A stretch of DNA of 64,000 bases, taken from contig CM037877.1 of assembly GCA_021292165.1 (NCBI GenBank), positions 163,033,580-163,097,579 of the forward strand, read 5' to 3'. The stretch is from Shinisaurus crocodilurus (lineage: Eukaryota > Chordata > Lepidosauria > Squamata > Shinisauridae). The translations under genes and the position numbers were made by a program. Below, piece after piece: positions 22,991-34,329 of the stretch. Within the stretch, counting starts at the first letter, position 1; every line of letters begins with the position of its first letter. The notes below the pieces were generated by a model, which worked only from the letters and a program-made list of their open reading frames with translations, made no database searches and was not told the origin of the DNA.

Positions 22991-23334
22991 GATTATCTGC
23001 TTGTGGTGTGTTCCTCTTTCTCCATATACTGGGCCCTTATCACTTTCTTTGCAGATACTTTGTATTAGGTACATTTGGGAGTACTTGATTGAAACCTAAG
23101 ATATATGAGGGACTTCTGGAATCTGGAGAATAGAATGTGTGTGGCCTGTTGGGCTTCCCCTGTAATTGAATTCCACCCAATCATGTAAGCTTGGTACCTT
23201 TGAAAGAGTAAATAGAATATGTGATTTGAATGAGATTAATAATGTAGAACTTTCCTATTTTCAGATGATTGTATGAGTGGTACAAAACCCACTTAGGAAC
23301 TAGTGTAGATTTTATTGTGAAGTATTAAAACATA

Positions 23335-23905
23335 ATCACATTACTGGATGAAACCATGGTCAGACCAAGGATTCATCTAGTCCAATAACCTGCTTCTAGG
23401 AATGGCCAGTCAGAAATATTTTATTTATTTATTTAAAAGTATTTTAATGCTACTTTTCCAAAGTTAAAAAGTGACATACAGTATTAAAACAGAAGTTAAA
23501 ATCATAAACAAAGCAGCAAACAATAATTATAAAAACAGTTTGGAAACCACTGAATGAACAAAAAGCAACTACTTTTTTTAAAGGTCTTATAGGCAGGCAA
23601 CAGTCCTCTTTCATTTTATATTTCCAGCATTTAGTGTCTATGAACATGGACATTTAGGTGTTTATGGACCATCCTCCATGAATTTGTTTAACCCATTTCT
23701 AAAGTTACCTATGCTAATGCCCATCACCATTTCCTGTGGCATTGAATTCTCTAACTGTGTATTCTGTGAAATAACTCTCAGTCTCTTCTGTTCTGAACCT
23801 ATTGCCAATTTTTATTGGGTGACCTTGAGTTCTAGTGTTAAGAGGGAGAAAAATATCTGTCCACTTTTTTCATGTCATTCATCATTTTATAAAACTTTCT
23901 CCATG
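23335..23905 (-). mobile_element. Old CR1 fragment split by a LINE tail
   Basis: Reversed CR1 3' sequence: 'cagaccaaggattcatctag' near 23362, then 'ccatcaccatttcctgtggc', 'attgaattctctaactgtg' and 'agggagaaaaatatctgtcc'. These correspond to the NLWNSL, KYF and EKF region of the RT C-terminus. A reversed A-rich LINE tail (about 23418-23640) interrupts it. Confidence 0.65.
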
Positions 23906-24690
23906 GAGGCTTGAATCCTCTGCGAGCCTTGGCAGCTTCATTTGTTTTTGTAAGAGCTGCCTTTCTATGGGCTATCTTCTACTCAGAACTCCCAAAGCCA
24001 AAAAAGGACAAACTGAAATGGCTGTACCTCATTGCTGCCTTCTTAGATGTTCCCTCAAGATGCCATACAGACAGAAACAAGATACTTAACCTCCAACCAG
24101 CAGCAGGACAGTATATAGTTGTGCCACTGCAACATAGACTTTAGCTCCTAAGCTAACCTTACCTCAGCTCCTTTCTTGTGCCAGAAGCGGTTTGTAGATC
24201 CCCTCAAAACAGTTCTGATTGATACAAAGGACAAGAAAAAGACTGTTGTAGGCCATTCAAAGAGGACTAGAAAGTCTCTGAGCCAGGGAATTTCTTCTGT
24301 TCTTTCCCAGAGTTTTCATAGCAAAAGGGACAGCAAGCCGCAAAAGGAGACTACAGCCATCAGCAAGCTTGTAAGAAATTTGTCTCTCTGGGTCTAGCCT
24401 CAGCTCCGAGGGTTTTCACAAAGTGCACGGCAGTAGTGTGTGCTTACCTGTGGGTCTGTCGGGTGGAGATCTATCTGCATATTAACAGTTGGCTACTGGT
24501 AGTGTCAACCAGGTGCAAGCTTCTTCGGTCAATTGAGATGACCTGCAATCTCCTACATGATTTGGGCCTCCACATCAACAAGGAAAAATCACATCAGAGG
24601 CTCCAGTTCATTGGGGCTCTCCTCGACTGGCCAAGTTTGTTCCATCCCATTTCCACATCAGTTTGTGATTTTTTTTGGCAAAAGGTCAGC
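23905..24690 (+). pseudogene. DIRS retrotransposon gag/RT remnant
   Basis: 24390-24655 encodes a degraded DIRS reverse transcriptase segment: VCAYLWVCRVEIYLHINSWL corresponds to the DIRS phrase AxLRxRGVxVxxYLDDWLL with the catalytic DD lost. CNLLHDLGLHINKEKSHQ and QFIGALLDWP follow, as in DIRS. 24180-24380 matches the arginine/lysine-rich gag-to-RT linker (SLSQGISSVLSQSFHSKRD). The upstream part carries stops and frameshifts. It is separate from, and older than, the DIRS at 34-40.6 kb. Confidence 0.7.
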
Positions 24691-24701
24691 ATGAACACAT
24701 A

Positions 24702-24951
24702 CAGTAATACCTTGGATTGCAAGTAACTTGGTTTGAGAGCATTTTGCAAGACAAGCAAATTTTTAAATATTTATTTAATTTTTTTTTACTTGATATACAA
24801 GCGACGTCTTGCAATACAAGTACTGTAGTACAGCTTAAATTAAAAATCTCTGTACAAATTTTTTTGGGGGGATTTTGTTTTGATATAAGAGTGTTTTGGA
24901 TTACAAGCACGTTTCCGGAACAAATTATGCTCTCAATCCAAGGCATGACTG
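24702..24951. mobile_element. TA-flanked MITE, subfamily A
   Basis: The ends CAGTAATACCTTGGATTGCA and AATCCAAGGCATGACTG are inverted, with TA on both sides, as expected for Tc1/mariner-superfamily insertion. It is 250 bp, AT-rich inside and non-coding. It is the first of seven copies in this window (31196, 33205, 37646, 41452, 50914, 61377). Confidence 0.85.
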
Positions 24952-25084
24952 TACATTTTTGTATGCATTTCCCCCATTATGGAAAATGTGTACAAAAATG
25001 CATAGTGGGAGAAATGCATCTTTGTACACATTTCTTCAATCATATGCATTTTTGTGCAGAATTTTGCCTAATGTAATGAATTCC

Positions 25085-25325
25085 ATGCCTGTTAATGTTA
25101 GGCAGGCACTGATGTGGTTTTGCTTTTGGCACCTGCTGAAGACATTTTCGTTTAAACAAGCCTTCCCTGATTGATCAACCACAGTGTTATTGTTATAATT
25201 TGATTTTAAATATTTTAATCCTCTATTTTGTTTCTTTTATTTTTTAAATTATTATTCACCTCAGGAAACTTATTAGATATAGAGCAATGCATAAATTCTC
25301 TAAATAAGTAAATAAAATAAACGTT
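25085..25325 (+). mobile_element. LINE 3' end (L2/CR1-like)
   Basis: 'cacctgctgaagacattttc' and 'tttaaacaagccttccctga' encode the KTFSFKQAFPD phrase typical of the end of L2-like ORFs. An AT-rich 3' UTR and an AAATAAGTAAATAAAA end follow. The body of the element is missing. Confidence 0.6.
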
Positions 25326-26604
25326 TATATATGCATTTTTGGTCAGAGAACTGCACTGCAAAATTCGGAGAAGTTTGTAACAAAGATAATTGCTTCCAGT
25401 TCATGTATTCGTTCAGGAAGTGTGAATTAGGTCAGTGCGTATTAAAATATGAACCAAATTAATTACTTCCCCTTCCCTGCTAAGAAGCAACATAAAATCT
25501 TAGCAATCAGAACAATGATCCACCTGGTTCATTATTCTGCTATTCACAGCAACTTCTTGGAGACACTTTGAGGGCATTTATAACAGTATAGAACTACTGC
25601 TATGCTCTATTTTGTTTGCTGATATGCTAAAGGTACTGGTGTTCATCCAGTCTCAATTCATTATTTTCAGATTTTCATGATCTAATATTACAGGACATAT
25701 TATCACAGCAACTACTATACAAATTATGTCAATAATAATGTAAAAGTTAGCTGCCAACGTTTACTTAAAGACAGCTGATCACAGAAATACGTAATATTGA
25801 ACTAGTCACAATTAGTATGTTACTATATTTGTAAACTGAAGAGCAATTTAATGAATGGTCAACTAGCAATATACCCAGTTGACCAAGCACCGAACTATGC
25901 AATACCCATTTCAATAAAATGTATGCAGGAGCAGTGCTTGGTCTAAGGCAGTACATATTAAATGTATGTCTTGTTCTTGCAACTGTCTGCAGGGCTTCAT
26001 AGCAGGTTGTAATACATTCTGACTGGGATCCAAGGACTAGAACAACTAATACCACATATGTTGGGACTTCAGGCTTGTATCTCTCAAATAGCAGCCCTTT
26101 TCCCAATAAGCAGTTTGATATGACACAGGAGTCTGTTGCTCAAACAACAAAATCAGATATCACATTGGACATGCCTGAGTTATTCGACCTTCTTAAAGTA
26201 GTTATTTGGACCCTGGTCAATTTGTTCAGATTTAAGCTTACTGTACACGTAACGTGAAGTCAGCATATTGTGAGACAACAGCATAATTTAATGGCAGTAC
26301 TACAGAAAATACTGCAAAGTACCCTTGCAATATTTTGTGTTTTTCTGAAGTACCTTGTCAGAGATTTTGAACACTTAGGGTTCGAGTGAAGACAGGACAA
26401 ACATGTATATTCACAGACCATTTATTTCACGCTTGTCACTTGAGCTAGAGGAGGTGAGCAGAGTCAGCAGTGGTGGGATATGTTAGATGGGGGAAACAAA
26501 TATTAGAAGTATGATTCTGTTGGTACGTTAAAGTGGAAAATAGTCCAAACTCAATTTGTAATTCTGTACTGAGGTGAAATTAGTATCTATTGGCCAGACC
26601 ATCA
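25326..26604. other. Intron, no recognisable feature
   Basis: AT-rich DNA. No coding motif, terminal repeat or tandem array was found. Confidence 0.4.
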
Positions 26605-26612
26605 TTCTAGGC

Positions 26613-27027
26613 CAGTGATGGCGAACCTATGGCACGCGTGCCACAGCTGGCACGCAGGGACCTCTCTGCGGGCACTCGAGCCATTGGTCCATTGGTCGCC
26701 AGACCGCCCCCTTCTGCATTCAGCGTCGGGTTTCCATAGTAACTCCTCTCCACTCATTCCTCGCTGGCCTCCACAGGCAGGAACACTCCAGCAGCATCTG
26801 CGCAGGCACCCAGCCCTCCTTCTAACTGAACAGACAGCTCAGAAGCACAGCGCGCGCGCACCCGAATCTTTGCACGCCCGGTGAAGAGCCATGCCCTGAG
26901 ACAGAGCGGGGCGCGATTAGCTAGTGCCCCCTCCTCCTTCCTGCCAAATTTAAGGCACTTTGAAATAAATAAGTTGGTTTTGTGTTGCAGTTTAGGCACT
27001 TGGGCTCAAAAAGGTTCGCCATCACTG
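26613..27027. mobile_element. Non-autonomous hAT element with 8-bp duplication
   Basis: Inverted ends CAGTGATGGCGAACCT and AGGTTCGCCATCACTG are flanked on both sides by the identical 8-mer TTCTAGGC (26605-26612 and 27028-27035). An 8-bp duplication and CAGTG ends are diagnostic of hAT. It is 415 bp with a GC-rich centre and no transposase. An exact duplication and near-exact ends suggest fairly recent insertion. Confidence 0.92.
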
Positions 27028-27840
27028 TTCTAGGCACTGAATGATACAGAGCGGGAATGTTAAATGTTCAACAGTGAAATCCTATTAAAAGTGAGTATCT
27101 GGAGTGCAGAGGACAAATTTCTCACATTCTTACTCTACGGGCACAATCCTGTGGCCGGTAGACACTGTCTGGCCAGCAATAGGAAAAGTCAGAGTCCCAG
27201 TTCTTTTTTTTTAGGTTTGTGAGTTTTTTAATTTCATTTCATACAAACACAAAAACACATATGTAACAAACAATATACACAATTAAAAAGGACTTCCAAT
27301 CTTCTCCACAGCTTAAGCAACCGCAGTTATTCTTACAACATTTTCTGTTAACAAAACCTCACATTCAGTTACGGCAAACCAAAAGCAAAACAACATTTTA
27401 ATCCAATTTAAAATCCCATTATTAAGAATATTAAGAATCCCTCTCTAGTATAGTACATTTACTCCTTGTTTCTTCTATCCATAAACCACTTCACTTTTAA
27501 TTTTAAAGATATCTTTTTTTTTTTAAGAAAAGTTTGAAAGTTAAAAAGTAAGTAACAGCTAACCAAACAACAGAATAAGTCATCATTCTACTTGTAAAAG
27601 ACAAAAAGAAAAGAAAAGAAAACCTCCAAAAAACAAAAACAAAGAACAACCTTCCCCTTCAATATGTCAAATCTTCCACACAAGAAAAAGACATTTTAAG
27701 TAAATATTTCCAAACAGACCTAATATACTTATATCTTAATAATAATATTTTCTCTTACATCACCATTTATATTTGAAATCCAGACCAATCATATAAGCAA
27801 TCCCTTTTCTTAAATGTTTAATGTCCATACAAATCATATA

Positions 27841-28121
27841 CCGTATTTTTCGGACCATAAGACACACTTTTTCCCCCCCAAAAAGGAGGAGGAAATGTCT
27901 GTGCGTCCTATGGAGTGAATATAGTAAAAAAAAAAAAAAAAGAAAAAAAATTTTTTTTTTTTTTTTTTTTACTTTCCTCTGCTGGTCCGGAAGAGCGGAG
28001 GACTCCTGGGTGGGGCGGGGGAAGCCCCCACCTCTCAGCTGATTTTTTTTTTTAAAAAAAATTTTGTACCATACAGTAAGTGCGTCTTATGGTCCGGTGC
28101 GTCTTATGGAGCGAAAAATAC
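27841..28121. mobile_element. DNA element with CCGTATTTTTCG ends
   Basis: The left end CCGTATTTTTCGGACCATAA and the right end TTATGGAGCGAAAAATAC are inverted, and TA lies on both sides. The interior has subterminal 'gcgtcctatggag' repeats, a poly-A/poly-T block, and a GC-rich core 'gagcggaggactcctggg'. It is non-coding and lies within the retroposon at 27205-29042. A larger relative spans 30473-32702. Confidence 0.8.
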
Positions 28122-28177
28122 TAGGCAATCCCTTTCTCTGAATAATTCAATAAACAACAACCTTGTATCTTTTCCCG

Positions 28178-28618
28178 TCAAAACAAAATCAGATTTTTTT
28201 TAAAAAACTCATATTTCCCTCTGTCAAATGGATAATCTTGCTCACCGGCTTCATAAATTTTTTCAGGCACATTCAGTCCAGTCCCGAGTTCAGAGCCTCT
28301 GTAAATCTCAGCATTCGCCATCTTGGGTTTTAAAAACTGCGTCATAACTTTTCTCCGAGCATTCTCCTTAAACAAATTCAGTCCAATTAAAACTTCAGCG
28401 CCTCTGTGAATTTCTGGAAAGTCTCCAACATCCTTAATTACTTCTTTCTCCTCCTGTGTAGTGTCCAATTCTAGTCTTTTTTTTGTTAAGTCTACTTCAA
28501 AGGTTACATCCCAACCTTGGATTCTTCTTTCCAGTTTATTTAGAATATTGTTTTCCAACTTTTTCCAGAGCAACATAAATGCTGAAGTCATATTGCCCTT
28601 GTACTTCCAAAATTCCAC
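28178..28618 (-). CDS. 146-aa ORF of RT-less retroposon, unknown function
   Basis: Charged and lysine-rich, starting MEFWKYKGNMTSAFMLLW and ending PFDRGKYEFFKKNLILF. Inside are LERRIQGWDVTFEVDLTKKR and two loosely repeated phrases (IHRGAEVLIGLNLF, IYRGSELGTGLNV). It is uninterrupted. I do not recognise a domain: it lacks the RRM and GxPVxxY features of L1 ORF1p. It may be a true element-encoded peptide or a decayed chimeric ORF. Confidence 0.45.
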   Translation of the reverse strand: MEFWKYKGNMTSAFMLLWKKLENNILNKLERRIQGWDVTFEVDLTKKRLELDTTQEEKEVIKDVGDFPEIHRGAEVLIGLNLFKENARRKVMTQFLKPKMANAEIYRGSELGTGLNVPEKIYEAGEQDYPFDRGKYEFFKKNLILF

Positions 28619-29055
28619 TGCACATAAAAGAATTATAGCCCTCCTTCCAATTAGTACTTCTTATCTTCTTTGCCTCCCAGATATACCCACATTCAACTTA
28701 CAGTTAATTATAATTCCTACTGTGCTGTAGAAAGATTCCAAATCGGCCAGTCCAGATATAATCCATCATTTTGGAAGCGAACACGTACATCTCTAATGAT
28801 CGGTACAAGCCGATCTCCTGAATACGGCGCCGGTTCCCCCCCCCCTCAGGTTACAGCGACAATCTGTCCGTCGAAAGGCAAACAGAAAGCGATTTATAAC
28901 CCTGCAAGGTATTTTGGGGGTAACATCAAATCTTAGCTTCTTATCAGAAGTAGATTCCCCAGTCAGAATTTCTCTGGCCAGGAACGCTGTATCAGTTGTC
29001 CCACAGAGATTCTGTGTGACTTCAAGACTCCATGTTCACCCGGAGTCCCAGTTCT

Positions 29056-30472
29056 GGCCTCAGAAAAGTGTTCCGAGGTCGCAGCTGGGACTCTGACTTC
29101 GGAGTGCCCTCCCTCTGCCCTCGCAGCTGGCACAGTTTTTCCACACTGGCTGTGGCTCCGAAAACAGAAGACTGAGTTCGGAGCCGGTGCTGTGGGGGGT
29201 ATTCTGAGGGGCAGGGAGGGGAGGCTCTGCTGGGATATGAGGAATCCCAGTGGTGCCTCAGCCCCTCCTCCTTGCAAGCAGAGGTAAAACGCTTAGATGG
29301 CTGAAATCAGCCGTCTAAGTGTTTTGGAGGGTGAAGGAAGCGTGGAGACAATCCTTACCTCCGTGCTCCTCTTACTTTCCATTGGATGCCTGTAATCCTC
29401 AGAGTTTGGAGGGTTACGGGCAGCTACATTGGGTGGCGCTGTAAGTATATCTTGGTATACTTTTTTATATGCTGAAAACTATTACTGACACATTTTGGAA
29501 ATAAGTCATGTTATGAAAACTTCACTTTGGACCTCATAGCATTCATTAGTACTTTTAATTTATGAGAGACTCTCCAGATGTTATTTTATTTTAGCATCAG
29601 AAAATCATGGTTGGAAACAGTACTAGTCACAATAATCTGTAAGTGAAAGTTGGCATTTAGTAATTAATTTTGGAATGTGTTTAATATTAAATTAATTTTG
29701 GAATGTGTTTAGTATGAAATTCTTCAGTTTCTAAATTTTATCTTCTTGCTTTAACTAATGGCTTTACTATTAATGTTTTCATTAGTCAGACCTTCTGAAT
29801 GAACTTCTCAACATAAGTGTGTCTAGTGTGATGGTATGTGTGTGATGGCTGACTGGTAATGCTTAGTTCATTATACTTTCATGGCTGATGAAGCATTTTC
29901 AATCTTTGTGAGTTCTGCTTTGTGGGGATGGATAGACTGGTTATTGGATACAGAACATGACTACCACTTGGTGGCAGTACCATGCTTCAAGACATATTAA
30001 AATCTTAATTCTGGAAGCTGAATAGTGATTTGCACAAGGGGAAGTTGCATATAGATTAAAACAAAATCAAAATATGAGTAAACTGCAGAATTATGTGAAT
30101 TTAAAAGTGAAGTTTTACGCTTTCCCATATACTGTCCTGGATATACACATGACAGCTCTAGATACAACAAGAGTGGAATTCTGTTGATGCCTCTGCCTTG
30201 TCTGACTTGAAGGTCTGTCTTTAAGTTTTCCAGGTGTGGTTTCTGGCTTAATTGAACTACTGTTTCTCCCCTCTATGTGAAGCTGTCAATTTAGGGTTTC
30301 TGTTTCCAAAGGACTTGACAATAATATATGATCAGCGTAGTCAATTCTGGTAGTACTTATCGGTGTCCAATTGGTGTAGGAGGGGAACAAGTGGCTCCTC
30401 TCCTCTCCTTACCCCATCTTGACCAGCTAATGGGCTCCAAATGCAGCACATAGCACAAGGAAGTGGTAGACA
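29056..30472. other. Intron; remnant of GC-rich repeat to about 29460
   Basis: 29056-29460 continues the repeat into which the retroposon inserted ('gcagctgggactctgactt', 'cacactggctgtggctccg'). 29461-30472 is plain intron; a 22-bp phrase 'attaattttggaatgtgttta' is duplicated in tandem at about 29664-29712. Confidence 0.4.
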
Positions 30473-31195
30473 CCGTATTTTTCGCTCCATAAGACGCACT
30501 CCCCCCCCCCAATAGGGGGAAATGTCTGTGCATCTTATGGAGCGAATATTGTAAAAAACAAATAATTTTATTTTTTTACATACCTCCCTCTGCGCGCCTC
30601 CAACCGGTCTGGTGGAACAGCGGAGGGCTCCTGGGCGGAGTGGGGCAAGCCCCTGCTTCTCAGCTGATTCCCCCTTAGGCGGCCGCTTAACAGCTGATTC
30701 CCCGCCGAACAGCTGAACAGCTGTGCTTGGCGGCGCCGACGCCCCCCCGCCCGGCAGCAGGGATGTGAGCGGGCGGGCGCAGGGCCAGCTCTGCTCCGCG
30801 CGGCGACCTCTGGAGCCCACCGGCCCTGCCCTGCCCACCGGCGGAAGAGAGGAGGGCTCCTGCGTGGAGCGGGACAAGGCCGCCTGCGCCCGCCACAAAC
30901 TTTGCCGCCGCGGCGCCCCCCCACCCAGCAGCAGGGACACGGGTGGGCAGGCACAGGGCCGGCTCTGCTCCACGCGGCAACCTCCGGAGCCCATCGGCCC
31001 TACCCCGCCCGCCGGCGGAAGTGACGCGACGGGACCAGCGCGCCTGGCCCGGCCTGCTGCGCGCCTGGCCCGGCCTGCTGCGCGCCTGGCCCGGCCTGAC
31101 GCGCTCTCATTGGAGGCGCCGTGGCCGAGGGGCGGAGGGGGCCAGCCAGCCGGCTGGACAATGCTGCCACCGCCGAGCCCAGAGGCTATCCTATA

Positions 31196-32253
31196 TAGTA
31201 ATACCTTGGATTACGAGTAACCCAGTGTGCGAGCATTTTGAAAGACGAGCAAAAGTTTTGCAAAAATTTTGACTTGCTAAACGAGCGAGGTCTTGCAAAA
31301 CGAGCACACCGGGTTACTCGCCGCGTGGAGCCGCCCAGGAGCCGGCGCAGAGCAAGCAGCCGCGCCTGGCCTCCACGGCTCCCTGCCAGGGAGCCGGCAA
31401 AGCACTGCCAGCTCCATGGCAGGGAGCTGCGTGGAGGCACTCCCACCCGTGCCGCCGGTCCCGTCGTGTCACTTCGGATGCGACGGGACCGCCGATGGCA
31501 GCGCGGGCGGCTTGCTGAGGGGAGGCGAGCCGCTGCTGGAAAAGAAAAAGGAGCCACATGGCGAAGAAAAGGGAGCCGCTTTTCCAGCAGCGGCTCGCCT
31601 CTCCGCAGCGAGCCGCCCACGCCACCGGTCCCGTCGTGTCACTTCCGGATGCGACGGGACCGCCGATGGCAGCGCTGAGGAGAGCAGAGCCGCCGCTGGA
31701 AAAGAAAAGGGAGCCGCTTCAGGATGTGATGGGACCGGGGATGGCAGCGTGGGCGGCTCCCCTCCCCTCAGCGAGCCTCCACTGGAAAAGAAAAGGTAAG
31801 GAGCGGTGGGAGCGCCTCCACGCAGCTCCCTGCCAGGGAGCTGGCAGTGCTTTGCCAGCTCCCTGGCAGGGAGCCGTGGAGGCCAGGTGCGGCCACTCGC
31901 TCTGCTGGTGCCTCGCGCTGCTGCTTCCCTGCCTGGGAGCCGGCACGGCAGCGCGGGAGGCGCCCACAGAGCGAGTGGAGGTGTAGCACAGCGCAGCCGC
32001 TTGCTCTGCAGGTGCCTCGCGCTGCAGTGCCGGCTCCCAGGAATTCATTCCACAAGCATTTAATCACTGCTTTGCTGGCTCCCTCCATGGGGCTCCCTGC
32101 CAGGGAGCCGGCAAAGCAGAGATTAAATGGTTGTGGAACGAATCATCTGAGTTCCCATTATTTCTAATGGGGAAACTCGCTTCGATATGCGAGTTTTTTG
32201 GATTACGAGCATGGTTCCAGAACGAATTATGCTCGTAATCCAAGGTACTACTG
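31196..32253. mobile_element. TA-MITE, 1-kb GC-rich variant
   Basis: Ends 'agtaataccttggattacga' and 'cgtaatccaaggtactactg' lie between TA dinucleotides, as in the other six copies. The interior is four times longer and CpG-rich. It is built of recurring blocks: 'cgggaccgccgatggcagcg' variants at about 31485, 31657 and 31729; 'gctggaaaagaaaa' at about 31535, 31690 and 31780; and 'ccctgccagggagc'-type inverted blocks. No transposase domain is readable. Confidence 0.8.
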
Positions 32254-32261
32254 TACATAGA

Positions 32262-32372
32262 GGGTAAGTCCATTGAACTCAATGCGGCTTACTTCTGAGT
32301 AGGCACAGGTAGGATTGCACTGTTTTCAATAGAGTTTACTCCCAAGTATGTGTGTGTAGGATTGCAGCCTAA
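32262..32372. repeat. Short palindromic MITE
   Basis: 'gtaagtccattgaactcaat' with 'gcggcttacttctgagtagg' followed by 'aggattgca' halves; same family as 14150, 48467 and 49005. Confidence 0.5.
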
Positions 32373-32702
32373 ATACCTTATTAAAACAAAGCATGAATGG
32401 ATCAAATATTTAGACAGAAAGCTCCTGTAAGACAACCAACTGCCTCCATAATGAACAACAAAAAGGTAATTGCCAACTTTTCCAACATGCACAGTACAAT
32501 TCATATTCCCTCAAATTCTAAATAAAATTACTGATTTCAGTAGTTACTAAACATTTGCATTGCCATTGTAATGATCAATTTGGGGGAGCTTTACTTGATT
32601 AAATCTGCATAAATTATCAGAATATTTTTTTTCTTGTTTTCTTCCTTTAAAACCTTAAGTGCGTCTTATGGTCAGGTGCGTCTTATGGTGCGAAAAATAC
32701 GG

Positions 32703-33204
32703 TATTTACTGGGAAATAGATAAAATAAGAATTAGTAATTAAATAAAAAAGTCATTAAATATGACTTAGATATTGTTTGTAGTTTTTAAGTGTGTCTCTC
32801 TGTGTGTAAAATCTGAGTTTGCATTAGTAACTGCAATGTGTCAAAAAAACCCCAAAGGTAGCCCATGTTGACCATAAGAAAAAAATCCAAAATCCCTGTT
32901 GCTGTAATACCATTACTGGACCAACCAAAATATCACACAAAATTTTTTGAGATCCCTAGATCTCTTCTTCAGGCAAGATGTTATAAAAGGTGTGTGTGTG
33001 CGCGTGCACGTGGGGTGGGTGGGTGGGAGGAATGGGGAAGAAGAAGAAAATGACTAGATGGTGAAGTCACATTACTGCAAGTCCAGACTAGTTAGTTGTA
33101 GGTCTGAGGAGGAGACAGCAGATCATATGATGGTTATAGGAAGACTGCTGCTCCTGGTTATGCTGGGAAGATGTGGGGAAGGAACATTGTATCCTTTTGC
33201 AATA
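32703..33204. other. Intron with (GT)n/(GGGT)n tract
   Basis: Only a 'gtgtgtgtgcgcgtgcacgt' and GGGTGGGTGGG stretch at about 32990-33030 stands out. Confidence 0.4.
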
Positions 33205-33460
33205 CAGTAATACCTTGGATTGGAAGTAACTTGGTTTGAGAGCGTTTTGCAACACAAGCAAATTTTTAAATATTTATTTTTTAAAAATTGACTTGATATA
33301 TAAGCGACATCTTGCAATACAAGTACTGTAGTACGGCTTAAATTAAAAATCTCTGTACAAATTTTTTTGGGGGAATTTCGTTTTGATATAAGAGTGTCTT
33401 CTCTTTGGATTACAAGCACGTTTCCGGAACGAATTATGCTCTCAATCCAAGGCATGACTG
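33205..33460. mobile_element. TA-flanked MITE, subfamily A
   Basis: CAGTAATACCTTGGATTGGA at the left and 'aatccaaggcatgactg' at the right, with TA on both sides. It is very similar to 24702-24951 along its length, with a small internal duplication (gtcttctctttgg). Confidence 0.87.
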
Positions 33461-34047
33461 TAGTCCTGCTTTAGAATGGCTGTCTCATGACTGTTGTTCT
33501 TGCTCACTAGTCTTACACATGTTTTCTTAAAAGTGAAGATAAAGCTGACATTTATGTACATTGTTCAGTGACTGCAACATCAATTGATGACCTGTATGTC
33601 ATGATATCATATCTCAACATCACAAGATAGGACTTCCATATTGCCTAAAACACAATGCTTCTCAGTGGAAGCAATTTGCACATTCAATGGAGAATCATTA
33701 AGTGCCAAGTTACCAATTGTGTATTAATGTATGAATCAACTGTAAGTATTTATAGATTGAAAAGAAAACTCTTCCAAATAAGTTTGCTTAATATTGTAGA
33801 TTTAGGATTGTGATGGAATCACAAAGATTTATGTCCAAGAAATGAAAGTTGGGCTGGTCTAGGCTAGTGAAATGGCTGACATAACTCACTTGAATAAAAA
33901 ATTGTATTCAGAAGGTGTCCATCTAAGCATCTAATCAACATGTCTAATGTGGTGTCAATTTTCATTTTAGCAGATCAGATTACTTATACAGTTGAAAGGG
34001 TTTTTTTACATTTTAATTTTTTTAGTAAACATGGTGTGGACAGTACT
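33461..34047. other. Intron, no recognisable feature
   Basis: AT-rich, no motif found. Confidence 0.4.
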
Positions 34048-34329
34048 AAGTAGTTCTTCGTGGTCTCCATGTATCACACATATGGGCTCTGCGCCTGCAC
34101 AGAGGTCCCTTTCGGAAACTTCGAATTACTGAGCATGCTCCATGGAGTTCCCGTCTGTCCCTTCAGTTCCTCTTCGACCACCATTGTGGCAAGTTGCCTT
34201 TGGAACTTCTCGTCAGTAGCTGAGACTGAAAACCGTATTTTATTCTTCTCTTTCTCTCATCTATCGTATTTTCCCCTCTTTTCAATTTTTTTTTTACTTT
34301 ATTTGTTGATTTTCTCTATCTTCCCTTGG

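Larger units (their letters stand above)
27205..29042 (-). mobile_element. RT-less retroposon with 13-bp target duplication
   Basis: The exact repeat GAGTCCCAGTTCT occurs at 27192-27204 and 29043-29055 and bounds the insertion. Read on the minus strand there is a leader of about 420 bases, a 146-codon ORF (28618-28178), a long AT-rich 3' region and an A-rich end at 27205. No RT or endonuclease is encoded. The tail style suggests L1 mobilisation (inference). A DNA element (27841-28121) is nested inside. The host site is itself an older repeat (compare 21717-21900). Confidence 0.85.
30473..32702. mobile_element. Composite CCGTATTTTTCG DNA element, 2.2 kb
   Basis: The left end CCGTATTTTTCGCTCCATAA (30473) and the right end TTATGGTGCGAAAAATACGG (to 32702) belong to the family at 27841-28121. 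The shared GC-rich core 'cagcggagggctcctggg' follows the left end. In this copy the core is expanded by a tandem repeat of about 180 bp (30729 and 30909) and three 21-bp units (31041-31100). A TA-MITE (31196-32253) and a short palindromic repeat (32262-32372) are nested in it. Open frames across it are GC-rich composition artefacts. Confidence 0.7.

Noticed and set aside
30341..32088. Many overlapping long ORFs on both strands in a GC-rich block
   Set aside because: They overlap in several frames, are proline/arginine/alanine-rich and follow the tandem blocks of nested DNA elements. Low stop-codon density from high GC explains them.
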